Shown: positions 47,574 through 57,116, numbered from the stretch's first letter. The stretch: 64,000 nucleotides of DNA from Bradyrhizobium sp. 139 (GCF_023074175.1 NZ_JADPKS010000023.1:1-64000); one strand, 5' to 3'. Program-made: numbers and translations. Notes: generated from the letters alone by a model not told the origin.

Positions 47574-48908
47574 ATGAACTCACTTTCCGCTTCAAAGTCT
47601 CACGGTTTATCGATTGCTCATTGCGTTCTAATCGCATTATTGGCAGCGACTCCGATCTTGGCAAACGCAAACGGCATCTTTGCATGGCACGTGGTTGCGC
47701 TTGTTACTGCCGCGATGTTGGCCATTGCGGCAAGAGGACCGGAAGCTGGCACATCTGCCGCGCAGTCGCTGAAGCAATTTTTGCCGGTTTTTCTGATTCC
47801 GGTCATCTGGATGGCTTTGCAACTTATTCCGGTGCCTACTTTTTTACTCGCAAACCCTATCTGGTCCGCGGCTTCGATCGCTTTGAACCAGCCATCGCTA
47901 CCGGGCCGCATCAGCGTTGATCCCGGTGCGACGTTGCAAAGTCTGTTTCATTATCTGGTCGACGTGGCGCTGCTGGTGTCGACCGTCATCATCGCCAAGG
48001 ATCGCCAAAGGGCCGACACGATCCTGATCGTATTGTGCGTGGTAACGACCTTCATGTCGGTCGAAGTCCTGCTCGGGCGACTTGATTTGTTCGCTGGAAC
48101 GATTCCCGAAACAGGCACGGCTACGAGCCCGTTTCCCGCAGCAGCCGCTTTGGCAGTCTTGGCAAATGGCGCGCTCGTTGCCAGGGCACTCGAACGCCAC
48201 CTGCACCAACAGGACATCCGCAACCTGGCCTCGGCCCAGTTGTGGATCGGGGTTCTTTCCGGACTATTCGGAATGGCCGCGGCGCTTGCGGCAATGTCGG
48301 CCCTGGAACGAGGCGCTTTGTTGGCGGTCACTGGCTGGGGGCTCACTGTCCTCGTTTTTATCGCCGCTGTTCGCAATTTGGGATTTCGCTCCTGGCCATC
48401 GGCAATCTTGTTTTCATTCCTTGCAGCTATCGCCGGTCTCATGGCGGTGCCGCACTCTCGATCCGCTGGTTTGGATCTCCTCGGTTTCGTAAGGCTTCCT
48501 GCGGACGTGGTTGCACCGGCAAAACACCTGCTCTTTGATGCACCGATATTGGGAAACGGCGTCGGAACATTCGGGCTGACTTCGCTAGCCTATCAGGAGT
48601 TTGGCACCGCAGCGTCGGCGGCACCTCCTTCGACCGCGATCTTGATCGCTATTGAGTTGGGACGGTTTGCGATTGTGATCCTAGCAGGCTTCGCCGCCCA
48701 CCTTTTCTTCGTTACCTTTCTCGGCGCGGTTCGACGAGGTCGCGATTTCTTCTTTGCGGCCGTGGCCGCCGCCGGCGTTCTGGTTGTACTTTGCGAGAGC
48801 TTCCTCGATTCAAGCCTCTCAAGCCGCACGATCCAGACCATCGTATCGGTGATGATCGGACTCGGACTTGCACAATCTGCGGGTCGGACCAGCGGCGCCA
48901 ACCACTAG
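47574..48908 (+). CDS. Second Wzy/O-antigen-ligase-like membrane protein
   Basis: 444 aa with about ten hydrophobic segments. The periplasmic loop has PILGNGVGTFGLTSLAYQEF, the pattern of Wzy/ligase proteins. It is smaller and less conserved than the polymerase at 38848-40164. The next gene, 54 bp later, encodes a periplasmic helical protein of the type often following such polymerases. It may polymerise the second repeat unit or attach a glycan. Confidence 0.7.
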   Translation: MNSLSASKSHGLSIAHCVLIALLAATPILANANGIFAWHVVALVTAAMLAIAARGPEAGTSAAQSLKQFLPVFLIPVIWMALQLIPVPTFLLANPIWSAASIALNQPSLPGRISVDPGATLQSLFHYLVDVALLVSTVIIAKDRQRADTILIVLCVVTTFMSVEVLLGRLDLFAGTIPETGTATSPFPAAAALAVLANGALVARALERHLHQQDIRNLASAQLWIGVLSGLFGMAAALAAMSALERGALLAVTGWGLTVLVFIAAVRNLGFRSWPSAILFSFLAAIAGLMAVPHSRSAGLDLLGFVRLPADVVAPAKHLLFDAPILGNGVGTFGLTSLAYQEFGTAASAAPPSTAILIAIELGRFAIVILAGFAAHLFFVTFLGAVRRGRDFFFAAVAAAGVLVVLCESFLDSSLSSRTIQTIVSVMIGLGLAQSAGRTSGANH

Positions 48909-48962
48909 GAGCAGTCTGCCCGCGCCATAACATTGTCTTTCCAGTAAGTTAGTCGATCAAAA

Positions 48963-49634
48963 ATGACCTCCTCGAGCAAATTTCGCATTCTTCTGACTGC
49001 GTTGGCGCTGATCATCGGATCCCACGCGATCGTCTCGGCTATGGCGGAGGTGACGGCGTTGGAGCGCGCGACATTTCCTGCCGATGCATCCAGGATCAGC
49101 TCGCGCTGGACTGGTGATGTGCCCTCCTTGCTGACAACACTCTCTCCTTTCGGATCGGAGCTGCAGAGCAATCATGCCTTGATCGCCGCGCTGCAGGCGA
49201 TCCAGTCAGGCCAGCAGGAGCCGGCGACCGTACGATCGACGGGGCACGCCGATGCCGTCGACAGAGTCAGCCGGACATTATCAATCTCGCCTTACAATCC
49301 TGAACTCTGGTTGGCGCTGGCGCTGCTTCAAGCGCAGCGCGACCCGCACGACCCAGTCGTGGTTGAGGCGCTAAAGATGGCGTACTTTATCGCGCCAAAC
49401 GATGCGCGGTTGATGCCAGTGCGGATCGACATCGCGAGCCGCTTCGATGCGCTTGCTATTCCAGACGTCAAGGACCTAGTACGCAACGACGTTCAGCTCA
49501 TCTTGACCCGCCGGATTGCGTCGAAATGGGCACTGGTGTCGGCTTATCGGCGAGCATCAGACCGCGGCAAGGCTTTCCTGAAGGATGCTATTGAATCGAT
49601 CGACCCCTCATTCCTTGCGGCACTGCGCCGTTGA
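48963..49634 (+). CDS. Envelope helical-repeat protein next to the polymerase gene
   Basis: 223 aa. An N-terminal signal anchor (ILLTALALIIGSHAIVSAMA) is followed by TPR-like helices (SISPYNPELWLALALLQAQR and VVEALKMAYFIAPNDARLMP). Proteins like this often follow an O-antigen polymerase-like gene in rhizobia and may assist assembly. No enzymatic motif is seen. Confidence 0.6.
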   Translation: MTSSSKFRILLTALALIIGSHAIVSAMAEVTALERATFPADASRISSRWTGDVPSLLTTLSPFGSELQSNHALIAALQAIQSGQQEPATVRSTGHADAVDRVSRTLSISPYNPELWLALALLQAQRDPHDPVVVEALKMAYFIAPNDARLMPVRIDIASRFDALAIPDVKDLVRNDVQLILTRRIASKWALVSAYRRASDRGKAFLKDAIESIDPSFLAALRR

Positions 49635-49772
49635 GCGCCGTGTGCAGTGTGGTGAGCGGACCATGATCTGCACCGCTCACAACCTCCTGAAGCTGTTCAC
49701 CCTCGCAACCGCAACCCCGAGCCGGAGAACCTGCATCAAATCCCCATCGCAATCCCTATCTGGGACGGACTC

Positions 49773-51209
49773 CTAGACTTCCTGATACATCAGCGCTGCT
49801 GCGGTCCGAAAAATAATCCGGATGTCGAGCCAGATGCTCCAATTTCTCGCATACCAGACGTCGCACTCGACGCGCTTCTCCATCAGATCGATAGTGGGCG
49901 TCTCGCCCCGCAGGCCGTTGACGTGGGCCCAGCCGGTCAGGCCGGGTTTCATGTGATGGCGGCAGACATATTTGCCGATTAGCTGGTCGTAGTAGCTGTC
50001 GTGGGCCAGCGCGTGCGGGCGCGGTCCGACCAAGGACATCTCGCCTCGCAGCACGTTCCAGAGCTGGGGCAGTTCGTCAATGCTGGTCTTGCGCAAGAAG
50101 CGCCCGACTCGAGTAACCCGCGAGTCGGGCCTCGTGGCCTGCGTGATCGCGAAGCCGTTCTCGGTCACGCGCACGCTGCGGAACTTCCATATCTCGAACG
50201 GCTTGCCTTTGACGCCGCGACGCGACTGCCGAAGGACGATCGGACCCGGCGTATCCAATTTTATCAGGATCGCGGCCGTGATGATGAGCGGCGCCAGCAT
50301 CAGAAGGGCGAAGGACGCACAGCCAACGTCGAGACAGCGCTTCTGAAGCCGCTTGAGGAGCGTCAGGGGTGATCTCTGAATCTCAATAGCAACGGTTCCG
50401 CTGACCGGCAGAAACGGCCGCGAAACTAGATCCGCGATCGGCAAATCGGGCAAAAGGCGAATCGGCTGCGGAACCATCCGCAAGTGCTGGCTGAGCTTCC
50501 GCAGCATCGGCAACTCGTTCCACTCGATTGCCACCAGGTACTCGTCAACGTCGGCGGCGCGCGATTGCCGGATCACATCCGAGATCTGCTGATTCCAGAC
50601 CTTGTCGTCCTGGTCCATTTCCGCGTTGAGCACGAAGTGACGCACGACATCGAAACCGTGCTTGCGAAGATCCTTGAAGCGGTTGGAGGTGAAATCCAGC
50701 GGCGCTAAGCTGAGCAGGATGACCTTCCGGTCGAGCAACCGCTCCTTGGCGAAGGCCGACGACAGGCAGTAGCGCCAGATCACGCGGTGTGTGATGAGCG
50801 CGACCGCTCCCAACACTGCGAACAGGATGATTGTCCCGCGGGATAGGTCGGACGCCGACTTCAGCAGGAAGGCGAGGACGGCGAGCGTCGCGAGCGCGAA
50901 CAGCCAGGCGCCGAGGAGCTTGCGAGTTTGCCAGAGCGTATTCGACAATCTGTGGCTATCATAGGCGCTCTGAAAATAAGCGGCCACGATGAACACAATG
51001 CCGACTATGACTCCAGCACCGATCCAAGCATCCGGATCGATCGGCAAGTTCATGAACTGGCGATAGAGCGCGCTCGCAGCCCTGCAGCTCAGCAGGATGA
51101 GCAGGAAGTCACCCGCGATGATGAAAAGCTGAAACGGTCTCTGCAGTGGGCTGCCGCGGTTCGACGTCGATACGCGGAGATTATCTGAGCCGTATGTGGT
51201 TGCAGGCAT
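49773..51209 (-). CDS. Undecaprenyl-phosphate glucose phosphotransferase (priming enzyme), copy 1
   Basis: About 478 aa. Five membrane segments near the N-terminus, a CoA-binding-like soluble domain in the middle (GFDVVRHFVLNAEMD, VDEYLVAIEWNELPML), and a C-terminal bacterial sugar transferase domain with QSRRGVKGKPFEIWKFRSV, TSIDELPQLWNVLRGEMSLV and KPGLTGWAHVNGLRGE. It links a sugar-1-phosphate to undecaprenyl phosphate, the first step of a repeat unit. The usual KFRSM/KFRTM reads KFRSV. AAGGGA precedes the ATG at 51209; an open frame continues to 51428. Confidence 0.9.
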   Translation of the reverse strand: MPATTYGSDNLRVSTSNRGSPLQRPFQLFIIAGDFLLILLSCRAASALYRQFMNLPIDPDAWIGAGVIVGIVFIVAAYFQSAYDSHRLSNTLWQTRKLLGAWLFALATLAVLAFLLKSASDLSRGTIILFAVLGAVALITHRVIWRYCLSSAFAKERLLDRKVILLSLAPLDFTSNRFKDLRKHGFDVVRHFVLNAEMDQDDKVWNQQISDVIRQSRAADVDEYLVAIEWNELPMLRKLSQHLRMVPQPIRLLPDLPIADLVSRPFLPVSGTVAIEIQRSPLTLLKRLQKRCLDVGCASFALLMLAPLIITAAILIKLDTPGPIVLRQSRRGVKGKPFEIWKFRSVRVTENGFAITQATRPDSRVTRVGRFLRKTSIDELPQLWNVLRGEMSLVGPRPHALAHDSYYDQLIGKYVCRHHMKPGLTGWAHVNGLRGETPTIDLMEKRVECDVWYARNWSIWLDIRIIFRTAAALMYQEV

Positions 51210-51839
51210 CTCGAATCCCTTCACTTCAACGGCGATAGCCGCACGAACCCAAAAGCGAACAAACACAACGAATTTGGGCGAAAAGGGCGAGATCAACGCG
51301 AGATGGGCCTGCATCAAACTGATGCGATCCAAGCTTGGATTCGCGGGCTGCAAGCAGAAGTTGCTTGCCAAAAACAGCGACATTGTGGCGCCGCACCAAC
51401 AAAATTGACTCGTTCCTTGCACTGCCAATTATGAGCCGCTGGTTCGATCGCAGGCGCAATCAATCAATTCGTATCGAGCGAATGCTTCCACCGTGGCCAT
51501 GCGGGCCTGAATGCGTGCGTGTTGAGGGCTTAGAGCTGTTGCGCCGACATCGTTCGTCGGCTGTTTCTGACGATATTGTGCTCCGCCTTGAGGCCTGAGC
51601 GCCCCAAGCGAGCGGCTCGGTGCGGCCAAGCGCTTCCGCCCGAAGGCGTGACTCGTCGCGTCAGTCGCAGGCCGTAGTTGCCCGGAATCCACAAACGACG
51701 ATTGTTGCCGTAGCCGACTTTTGCCCGAATTGATAAAGGTAGCCGTGGCGCAACTCACATAATCCGCGATGCCCCCTTTCCTTCCGAGGCTCCGAGGAAT
51801 TCTTTACCCTCTCTCAATCCTGCTTTTTCGGTAAGACCG
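51210..51839. other. No gene recognised (630 bp)
   Basis: Frames on both strands are short and not protein-like. It contains the upstream region of the first sugar transferase and of the small membrane protein at 51840. Confidence 0.4.
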
Positions 51840-52133
51840 ATGCTGAAGATGCTTATCATATTGAGCGTGTGGCTGCTGCTCAACGTTCTGTTCGTGCTGA
51901 TTGTGGTTCCTGCCCGCAAGTCACGCTCTCGACTCGACGCGTCGGGAAAGACTCTTGCGCCGGTGCCGATCGACGAGCATCAAGACCGGTTCGATCACGA
52001 CGAACCATCCTCCCTTCGCCATGCCTTCGTATCACTTGCAATGGGAGCCTTTTTTGTCTTTGCCTCTCCGCTGATCGCACTACGTGATGCAATCGTGCGA
52101 CTTTGGAAGAGGGTGCGGGGACATGAGACTTAG
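51840..52133 (+). CDS. Small two-span membrane protein, unknown
   Basis: 97 aa. Hydrophobic segments lie at MLIILSVWLLLNVLFVLIVV and HAFVSLAMGAFFVFASPLIA, with a polar loop between and a basic end (LWKRVRGHET). No family name. It lies between the two paralogous sugar transferases on the opposite strand. Confidence 0.5.
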   Translation: MLKMLIILSVWLLLNVLFVLIVVPARKSRSRLDASGKTLAPVPIDEHQDRFDHDEPSSLRHAFVSLAMGAFFVFASPLIALRDAIVRLWKRVRGHET

Positions 52134-52217
52134 GACCGCCGAGCAATGAGCTAATGCGAGGTTAACGCCGAGACTGCGGACGATCCTGGTTGCCTCTCCA
52201 TAGGCTTCATGCAGGCG

Positions 52218-53651
52218 CTAATAGGCCTCCTTCTGGAACAGCACAGTGGATGCGGTCCGCGCCATTATTTTAAGGTCGAGCCAAATGCTCCAGTTCCTCA
52301 CATACCAGACGTCATATTCCACTCGCTTTTCCATCAGGTCGATGGTCGGCGTTTCGCCACGGAAGCCATTGACCTGAGCCCAGCCTGTGAGGCCGGGCTT
52401 CATGTGATGGCGGTATACGTAGTTGCTGATGAGTTCGTCGTAATAATTGTCATGGGCGAGCGCATGCGGGCGCGGCCCGACCAAGGACATGTCGCCGCGC
52501 AAGACGTTCCAAAGCTGTGGCAATTCATCGATGCTTGTCATTCGAAGGAAACGCCCGATCTTGGTGACCCGAGCATCCCGCTTGGTGGCCTGGGTAATCG
52601 TCCACCCGTTTTCGCAGACCGTCATGGTCCGAAATTTCCAGATCTCGAAGGGCTTTCCGTTGAACCCTCGGCGCGACTGGCGGAAGATGGCAGCTCCCGG
52701 CGAGTCGAGCTTGATCAGAACGGCGACTGTCAGCAGCAGTGGTGTGAGTATGACGAGCGCCAACAAGGCTATCCCTACATCGAGACAGCGCTTTTGCAGG
52801 CGCTCGAACACGGTAAGCGGAGGTCGCTGGATTTCGATCGCCACCGTGCCACTGACCGGCAAGAACGGGCGCGAGACGAGATCGGCGATCGAATTGTCTG
52901 GTAGCACGCGAATCGGTTGGGGCACTGCGCGTAGATGTTGCCCAAGTTTGGGCAACATCGGGAGCTCATTCCAGTCGACTGCAAGAAGGTACTCGTCGAC
53001 GTCAGCCGCGCCGGACTGGCGGATGACGTCGCGGATCTGCTTCTCCCAAGCGCTGTCGCCGTTATCGCTGCCAAGCACGAAGTGGCGCACGACATCGAAC
53101 CCGTTCCTGCGCAGGTCCTTGAACCGGGTTGCGGTGAAATCAAGCGGCTTTAAGCTAAGCAGCACAACCTTGCGATCCACCAAGCGCCCCTTCGCAAAGC
53201 TCGTGCCGAGTGCAAGCTGCCATGCGAAGCGGAGACTGACCAATCCGAGACCGCCGACCGCGGCAAAGACGATGATGGTGCCGCGGGAGAGATTGTCCGT
53301 CGATTTCAGTAGAAACGCCGCGACGGCAAGAATCGTCAGTGACGCGAGCCAAATGATGACAGCTTTGCGCAACTGCCAGACGAGATTCAGCAATCGATGT
53401 GTCGCGTACACTCCATGGAAATAGGCGATCGCAACAAACACTGCGCCTACGATTAGTCCTGCACCAATCGACGCACCGTCAGCACTGGAAGCGACAATGC
53501 CGCTATAGAACAGGGAAGCCGCGGCATAGCAAAGCAGGATCAGCAGGAAGTCGGCCGCAATGATGAAGACCTGAAACGGGCGATGCAGAACGGCGCCACG
53601 CGCTGACGCGACTGGCTCGACATCATCGGAACCGTACGTTGCTACAGCCAT
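52218..53651 (-). CDS. Undecaprenyl-phosphate glucose phosphotransferase (priming enzyme), copy 2
   Basis: 477 aa with the same layout as the gene at 49773-51209, sharing most residues through the sugar-transferase domain, so they are tandem paralogs. Its motifs are nearer consensus: FNGKPFEIWKFRTM, TSIDELPQLWNVLRGDMSLV, KPGLTGWAQVNGFRGE. It carries out the first step of repeat-unit assembly. Having two allows two acceptor or donor sugars, or one copy may be a spare. The ATG at 53651 is the natural start (MAVATYGSDDVEP, paired with MPATTYGSDNL in the other copy). Confidence 0.92.
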   Translation of the reverse strand: MAVATYGSDDVEPVASARGAVLHRPFQVFIIAADFLLILLCYAAASLFYSGIVASSADGASIGAGLIVGAVFVAIAYFHGVYATHRLLNLVWQLRKAVIIWLASLTILAVAAFLLKSTDNLSRGTIIVFAAVGGLGLVSLRFAWQLALGTSFAKGRLVDRKVVLLSLKPLDFTATRFKDLRRNGFDVVRHFVLGSDNGDSAWEKQIRDVIRQSGAADVDEYLLAVDWNELPMLPKLGQHLRAVPQPIRVLPDNSIADLVSRPFLPVSGTVAIEIQRPPLTVFERLQKRCLDVGIALLALVILTPLLLTVAVLIKLDSPGAAIFRQSRRGFNGKPFEIWKFRTMTVCENGWTITQATKRDARVTKIGRFLRMTSIDELPQLWNVLRGDMSLVGPRPHALAHDNYYDELISNYVYRHHMKPGLTGWAQVNGFRGETPTIDLMEKRVEYDVWYVRNWSIWLDLKIMARTASTVLFQKEAY

Positions 53652-54302
53652 TTAACCTCTACATCTCGATTGAGATTGCTACCAGGAGCAGACGCAATCC
53701 CTGCAGCGCGGGATACTCGTCGCGACCGTGAAGATTGTGACCTTCGCGGCAGATCGTGTTAAGTGATCGCAGCGATATTGTGGCATTGCACGCATGATTT
53801 TTGCGGTGCAGGGATGTGTTGTGTGACCACGCCGATTTTTTGATCCGTTATGCCTGCGATTTGCATCGTCAGCCTCAAGACCGTTACAAACTTGTCGTAG
53901 TCATATTTTGACGCACTGATGTCGTGCCAGATTAGCTTCGCAGAAGCGTATGCGTAGCTCCTTTGCTCAGTTCCAGCGTATGTGACAAAATTCATGGGCA
54001 ACTTTCAATTGTATTCTGTGCAATCTTCAATTGATGGTCCGATCCGGGACGAACGAAGCCCACAAAATGATCTAAAAAAGATGTTACCGCGGGAACAAGC
54101 TCGGTTCCGGAAACTCTGGACTTCCGCATCGCCTGCCGTGGAGTCGGTGCTCGCGTTCGCCTCACGATGCCCCCTATAGAAGGCGCACCTCAGAGAAGGC
54201 GCACCTCGCATTGAGAACTTTTCAGCGTAACATCTCGACCGGTCTCGAACCCACTCCTCCTCACTAAAACTCGGTCAACTGCTTTTTGGACCTAGGCTCC
54301 TC
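53652..54302. other. No convincing gene (651 bp)
   Basis: A minus frame at 53759-54001 encodes 80 residues with a chance-looking CVQCH; no family was recognised and it was not called. Near the end lies a short tandem repeat (listed separately). Confidence 0.4.
54178..54207. repeat. Short tandem repeat, two copies of AGAAGGCGCACCTC
   Basis: Perfect 14-bp copies at 54178-54191 and 54194-54207 with two bases between (period 16). It lies 95 bp before the phosphatase gene. It might be a regulator site or replication slippage. Confidence 0.6.
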
Positions 54303-55040
54303 ATGTTTTCTCTTTTCCGATCTCGTCCGCCTAAGAACAAGCCGATGCTACCGGAGGGAGTTCGCATTTTCGCGATCTCGGATATTCATGGCTGCTCGCA
54401 TTTGCTGCAGCCCATGCTGCGGGTGGTCGACGCCGACGTTGCCCACAGCCGGCCGCGCTATGCGATCGAGGTGTACATGGGCGACTATATCGATCGCGGC
54501 CCGGACACGCGCTCCACCCTCGACATTTTGGTCGAACGGAGCCGTCGGGGGAATGCAGTTTTCCTCAAGGGAAACCACGAGGCATTTCTGGTGAGAGTGT
54601 TCGAAGACCCGTCCCTGTTCGAAGATTGGATTCGCATCGGCGGCGCCCAGACACTCATGTCCTATGGACTCGCGCCGCCAGATCTGAAGCGCGACGATCC
54701 GGCGTCGATACTGCGCGATTTGATCCGCGCAATGCCGGGCGAGCACCTGGAGTTCCTCGACGATCTGCGGCTGAGCTATACCTGTGGAGACTTCTTCTTT
54801 GTCCATGCCGGCGTTCGCCCGGGCATAGCTTTAGCCGAGCAAAGCGAAAGCGATCTGCTCTGGATACGCGAAGAGTTTCTGCGGAGCCAAGAACAGTTCA
54901 GCAAGTATATCGTTCACGGTCACACTCCGGTCCGCACCACCGAAATCCTGGCAAACCGCGTCAACATCGATACCGGCGCCTACGCGACGGGCAATCTGAC
55001 CCTCATGAGTATACAAGGCAGCCGGATGCTCGCGGTGTGA
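54303..55040 (+). CDS. Metallophosphoesterase, serine/threonine phosphatase type
   Basis: 245 aa. All motifs of the PPP/calcineurin-like fold are present: ISDIHGC, MGDYIDRGPDT, LKGNHEAFLV, FVHAGVRPG and VHGHTP. Bacterial members are close to PrpA/PphA protein phosphatases or diadenosine tetraphosphatase. It lies beyond the EPS genes with its own upstream region. It might act on phosphoproteins linked to EPS control, but nothing in the sequence shows this. Confidence 0.88.
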   Translation: MFSLFRSRPPKNKPMLPEGVRIFAISDIHGCSHLLQPMLRVVDADVAHSRPRYAIEVYMGDYIDRGPDTRSTLDILVERSRRGNAVFLKGNHEAFLVRVFEDPSLFEDWIRIGGAQTLMSYGLAPPDLKRDDPASILRDLIRAMPGEHLEFLDDLRLSYTCGDFFFVHAGVRPGIALAEQSESDLLWIREEFLRSQEQFSKYIVHGHTPVRTTEILANRVNIDTGAYATGNLTLMSIQGSRMLAV

Positions 55041-55125
55041 ACAGCAAATGTCTACTGATTCGTCAGGCAGATCGCTCCTTGAAACGAACGAGTGGAGTTC
55101 GGAGGTCATGAGCTAACGGTGCCAC

Positions 55126-55389
55126 CTAGATGAGCGCGAGCGGCCTTTCTCGCCGTGCTCGCGTGTCGGCCATCCAATTGCTCCAGGCCCGCTCATGCTT
55201 GGTGTAAAGCTCCAGCCATCGCTGCCCAGGCTTGTTCTGATCGATACGACGGTCAGGGCCCGGACGGGCGTCGGGATTATCCAACGTCTCGAACTCGATG
55301 GTCTCCGCGATGGTCAAACCGACAAGGACTCGCTGTCCGGCACCGTCCACGATGTACCGTCGCGGGGCGTCCTTTTTCGGCTCGGTCAT
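55126..55389 (-). CDS. Hypothetical protein, 87 aa
   Basis: MTEPKKDAPRRYIVDGAGQR opens a small soluble protein with IAETIEFETLDNPDARPG and a charged C-terminus (WLELYTKHERAWSNWMADTR). The start at 55389 fits Bradyrhizobium-style small proteins of this type better than the open frame to 55434. Function unknown. Confidence 0.6.
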   Translation of the reverse strand: MTEPKKDAPRRYIVDGAGQRVLVGLTIAETIEFETLDNPDARPGPDRRIDQNKPGQRWLELYTKHERAWSNWMADTRARRERPLALI

Positions 55390-55446
55390 GTCCTGTACCA
55401 CCTGTTGCCGCGAGAACCGCGGTGCCGCTCGCAAGCTGGACGCGGC

Positions 55447-55647
55447 CTAAAAGGCACGTCGCGCGTGGCCGAACGTTGAATTGGGGATCGATCGGGCCGT
55501 TCGGCGCGAGGTGCCGCAGGGCTCGTTCGTCGTCGTTCGTTGGAGGCGCCCGCGAAGCGCATATCCTAAACCGACGCCGACGAAGAAGATCAAAGCGGAG
55601 ACAAATGCAGAAGCCATAGGAGTCGCCCCGAATAGTGCGGTGCTCAT
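55447..55647 (-). CDS. Small membrane protein, unknown
   Basis: About 66 aa. One hydrophobic segment (TPMASAFVSALIFFVGVGLG) precedes a basic polar tail. No family. Only one coding signal, the membrane segment, supports it. Confidence 0.35.
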   Translation of the reverse strand: MSTALFGATPMASAFVSALIFFVGVGLGYALRGRLQRTTTNEPCGTSRRTARSIPNSTFGHARRAF

Positions 55648-55880
55648 CAAGAGTGAGTAGTGTGTCGACATCATGATTCTCGGTGAATCCTGGCGCCGAA
55701 AGATTGCTCACGCCTGATCTTAACCTGGCCAGGTTGCTCTCAAGTCTGTCTGTCCGAACCGTCCGGGGCGGATGGCGCGCCGGAAAAACGGATTACGCGG
55801 CCGTTCTGCGGAACGTCGCGCTTGCAACCTTTCAGAGGCCGTCGCATTATTTCTCGCCCATTTCGAGAGGGATCAAACCA

Positions 55881-56147
55881 ATGAACTTTCGCACCCTTGT
55901 TCCATCCATTGCTCTTTCTGTTCTTGGCCTCGCTTTGATGACGACCGCAACTCCAGCCGCGGAGCTCGCGCTGGCTCCGGCACATCATCGGGCGGCCGAC
56001 GTTCGAACCGGTTACGTATTTTGGGATGATGTTTATCCGCCTGCGGTCTATGGCCCCAATCTTCGCTCCGTCGAGGAAGTCTCGGCGCTCAAGGCGGAAG
56101 CGCGGCCCGTGTCCCAACGCTGGTGGGGGTATTGGTACGCTCGGTGA
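55881..56147 (+). CDS. Small secreted protein, 88 aa
   Basis: A signal peptide (IALSVLGLALMTTATPAAE) precedes a short mature chain rich in aromatics (GYVFWDDVYPPAVYGPNLRS, ending SQRWWGYWYAR). The ATG at 55881 has AGAGGGATC upstream. No family recognised. Confidence 0.55.
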   Translation: MNFRTLVPSIALSVLGLALMTTATPAAELALAPAHHRAADVRTGYVFWDDVYPPAVYGPNLRSVEEVSALKAEARPVSQRWWGYWYAR

Positions 56148-56275
56148 ACGGGCAAGCGTTTAGCCAGTAGCTGCATTCAACCATGAACCGCCGCAACACC
56201 GGGGAGCCGATAGCGGCGGTTTTGGTTGAGCTCTGCTTGAGCCGATCCAACCATGACGATTGAATGGGCGGCTGC

Positions 56276-56647
56276 ATGAAAATCAAAACGGCGGCCGCGA
56301 GCCTATGGTTTTTCGCTGGATACGGGTTGCAAGCGTATGCTGCGGCCGCGGGTGAATGTGTCTCCCGGCCCGAGCGCTTCGTACTTCATTCTGACACCGT
56401 GTATTGGACTGTTTCGATCCCATCCGGGACGGAATGCCTGCAGGGCCTGCGCGGCAAAACACAGCTCTTGGACGAAGTTAAGCTGGTAGAGGCGCCGAGC
56501 GCCGGTATCGTGACGATCGCCGGGCCGTCGTTTCGCTACCAAGGCCCTTTGGGCCCAGGAACTGACCGGTTTCGAATTGCGGTGTCGGGCGAAAACCGCA
56601 GGCAGCGCGGATCATCGGTCATCATTGTGGACGTGACTGTCAGGTAG
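56276..56647 (+). CDS. Small secreted protein with Ig-like pattern, stop codon lies in the IS66 target duplication
   Basis: About 123 aa with a signal peptide (AAASLWFFAGYGLQAYAAAA). The mature part reads like a beta-sandwich (VYWTVSIPSGTECLQGLRGK, VEAPSAGIVTIAGPSFRYQG, FRIAVSGENRRQRGSSVIIV). It resembles short exported repeats seen in rhizobia. The stop TAG (56645-56647) is inside the duplicated GGTAGAGC, so the IS insertion left the coding frame intact. Confidence 0.6.
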   Translation: MKIKTAAASLWFFAGYGLQAYAAAAGECVSRPERFVLHSDTVYWTVSIPSGTECLQGLRGKTQLLDEVKLVEAPSAGIVTIAGPSFRYQGPLGPGTDRFRIAVSGENRRQRGSSVIIVDVTVR

Positions 56648-56650
56648 AGC
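56643..56650. repeat. Target-site duplication, left copy
   Basis: GGTAGAGC, identical to 59167-59174. Eight bases is the expected duplication length for IS66-family insertion. Confidence 0.8.
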
Positions 56651-56670
56651 GTATCCGTCCGGTGAAGGCC
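56651..56670. repeat. IS66 left terminal inverted repeat
   Basis: GTATCCGTCCGGTGAAGGCC, matching the right end at 16 of 20 positions. Confidence 0.75.
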
Positions 56671-56708
56671 GCCTTGCCGAATGAGGCGTGTTGTTGAGAA
56701 CTGTCCTT

Positions 56709-57116
56709 ATGGACAGTGATAGGCGCAGTGCCCAAGTCGAACGGCTTGAGGTGGTGGACACGGGCCGGCGGCGACGCTGGTCCGAGGATGAGAAGCTCAA
56801 GATCGTCCTGGAGAGCTTGCAGGCGCCGCGCCAAGTTGCGGCAACAGCGCGGCGGTATGGCGTTTCGCGCTCATTGCTGCTGCGATGGCGACGGTCGTTT
56901 CAGAGTGTGCCGAGGGATGTCCACCAACCTGGCTTCGTACCGGCAATGGTAGTGGCGGAATCAGGGCCGATGCCTTGTCCAGTCGCGCCGACAAGCAGCG
57001 GCGGATCGATCGAGATCGAGTTTGCGGCCGGGGCTCGGATGCGGATCACGGGTACGGTCGACGCGGCGACGCTGAAGGCCGCCGTGGCGGCGCTGGCAGA
57101 TGGAAGCCTGCGGTGA
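56709..57116 (+). CDS. tnpA: IS66 TnpA (HTH DNA-binding accessory protein)
   Basis: 135 aa from the ATG at 56709. It has an IS3/IS911-like HTH (RRRRWSEDEKLKIVLESLQA, then YGVSRSLLLRWRRSF). The C-terminal part (about 90-135) has an amphipathic region. It binds the IS ends. Its stop overlaps the GTG of tnpB (GTGA at 57113-57116). Confidence 0.9.
   Translation: MDSDRRSAQVERLEVVDTGRRRRWSEDEKLKIVLESLQAPRQVAATARRYGVSRSLLLRWRRSFQSVPRDVHQPGFVPAMVVAESGPMPCPVAPTSSGGSIEIEFAAGARMRITGTVDAATLKAAVAALADGSLR

Noticed and set aside
53759..54001. 80-codon frame with a CxxCH-type motif, possible small cytochrome
   Set aside because: There is no signal peptide and no other heme-protein character; one CVQCH is likely chance.
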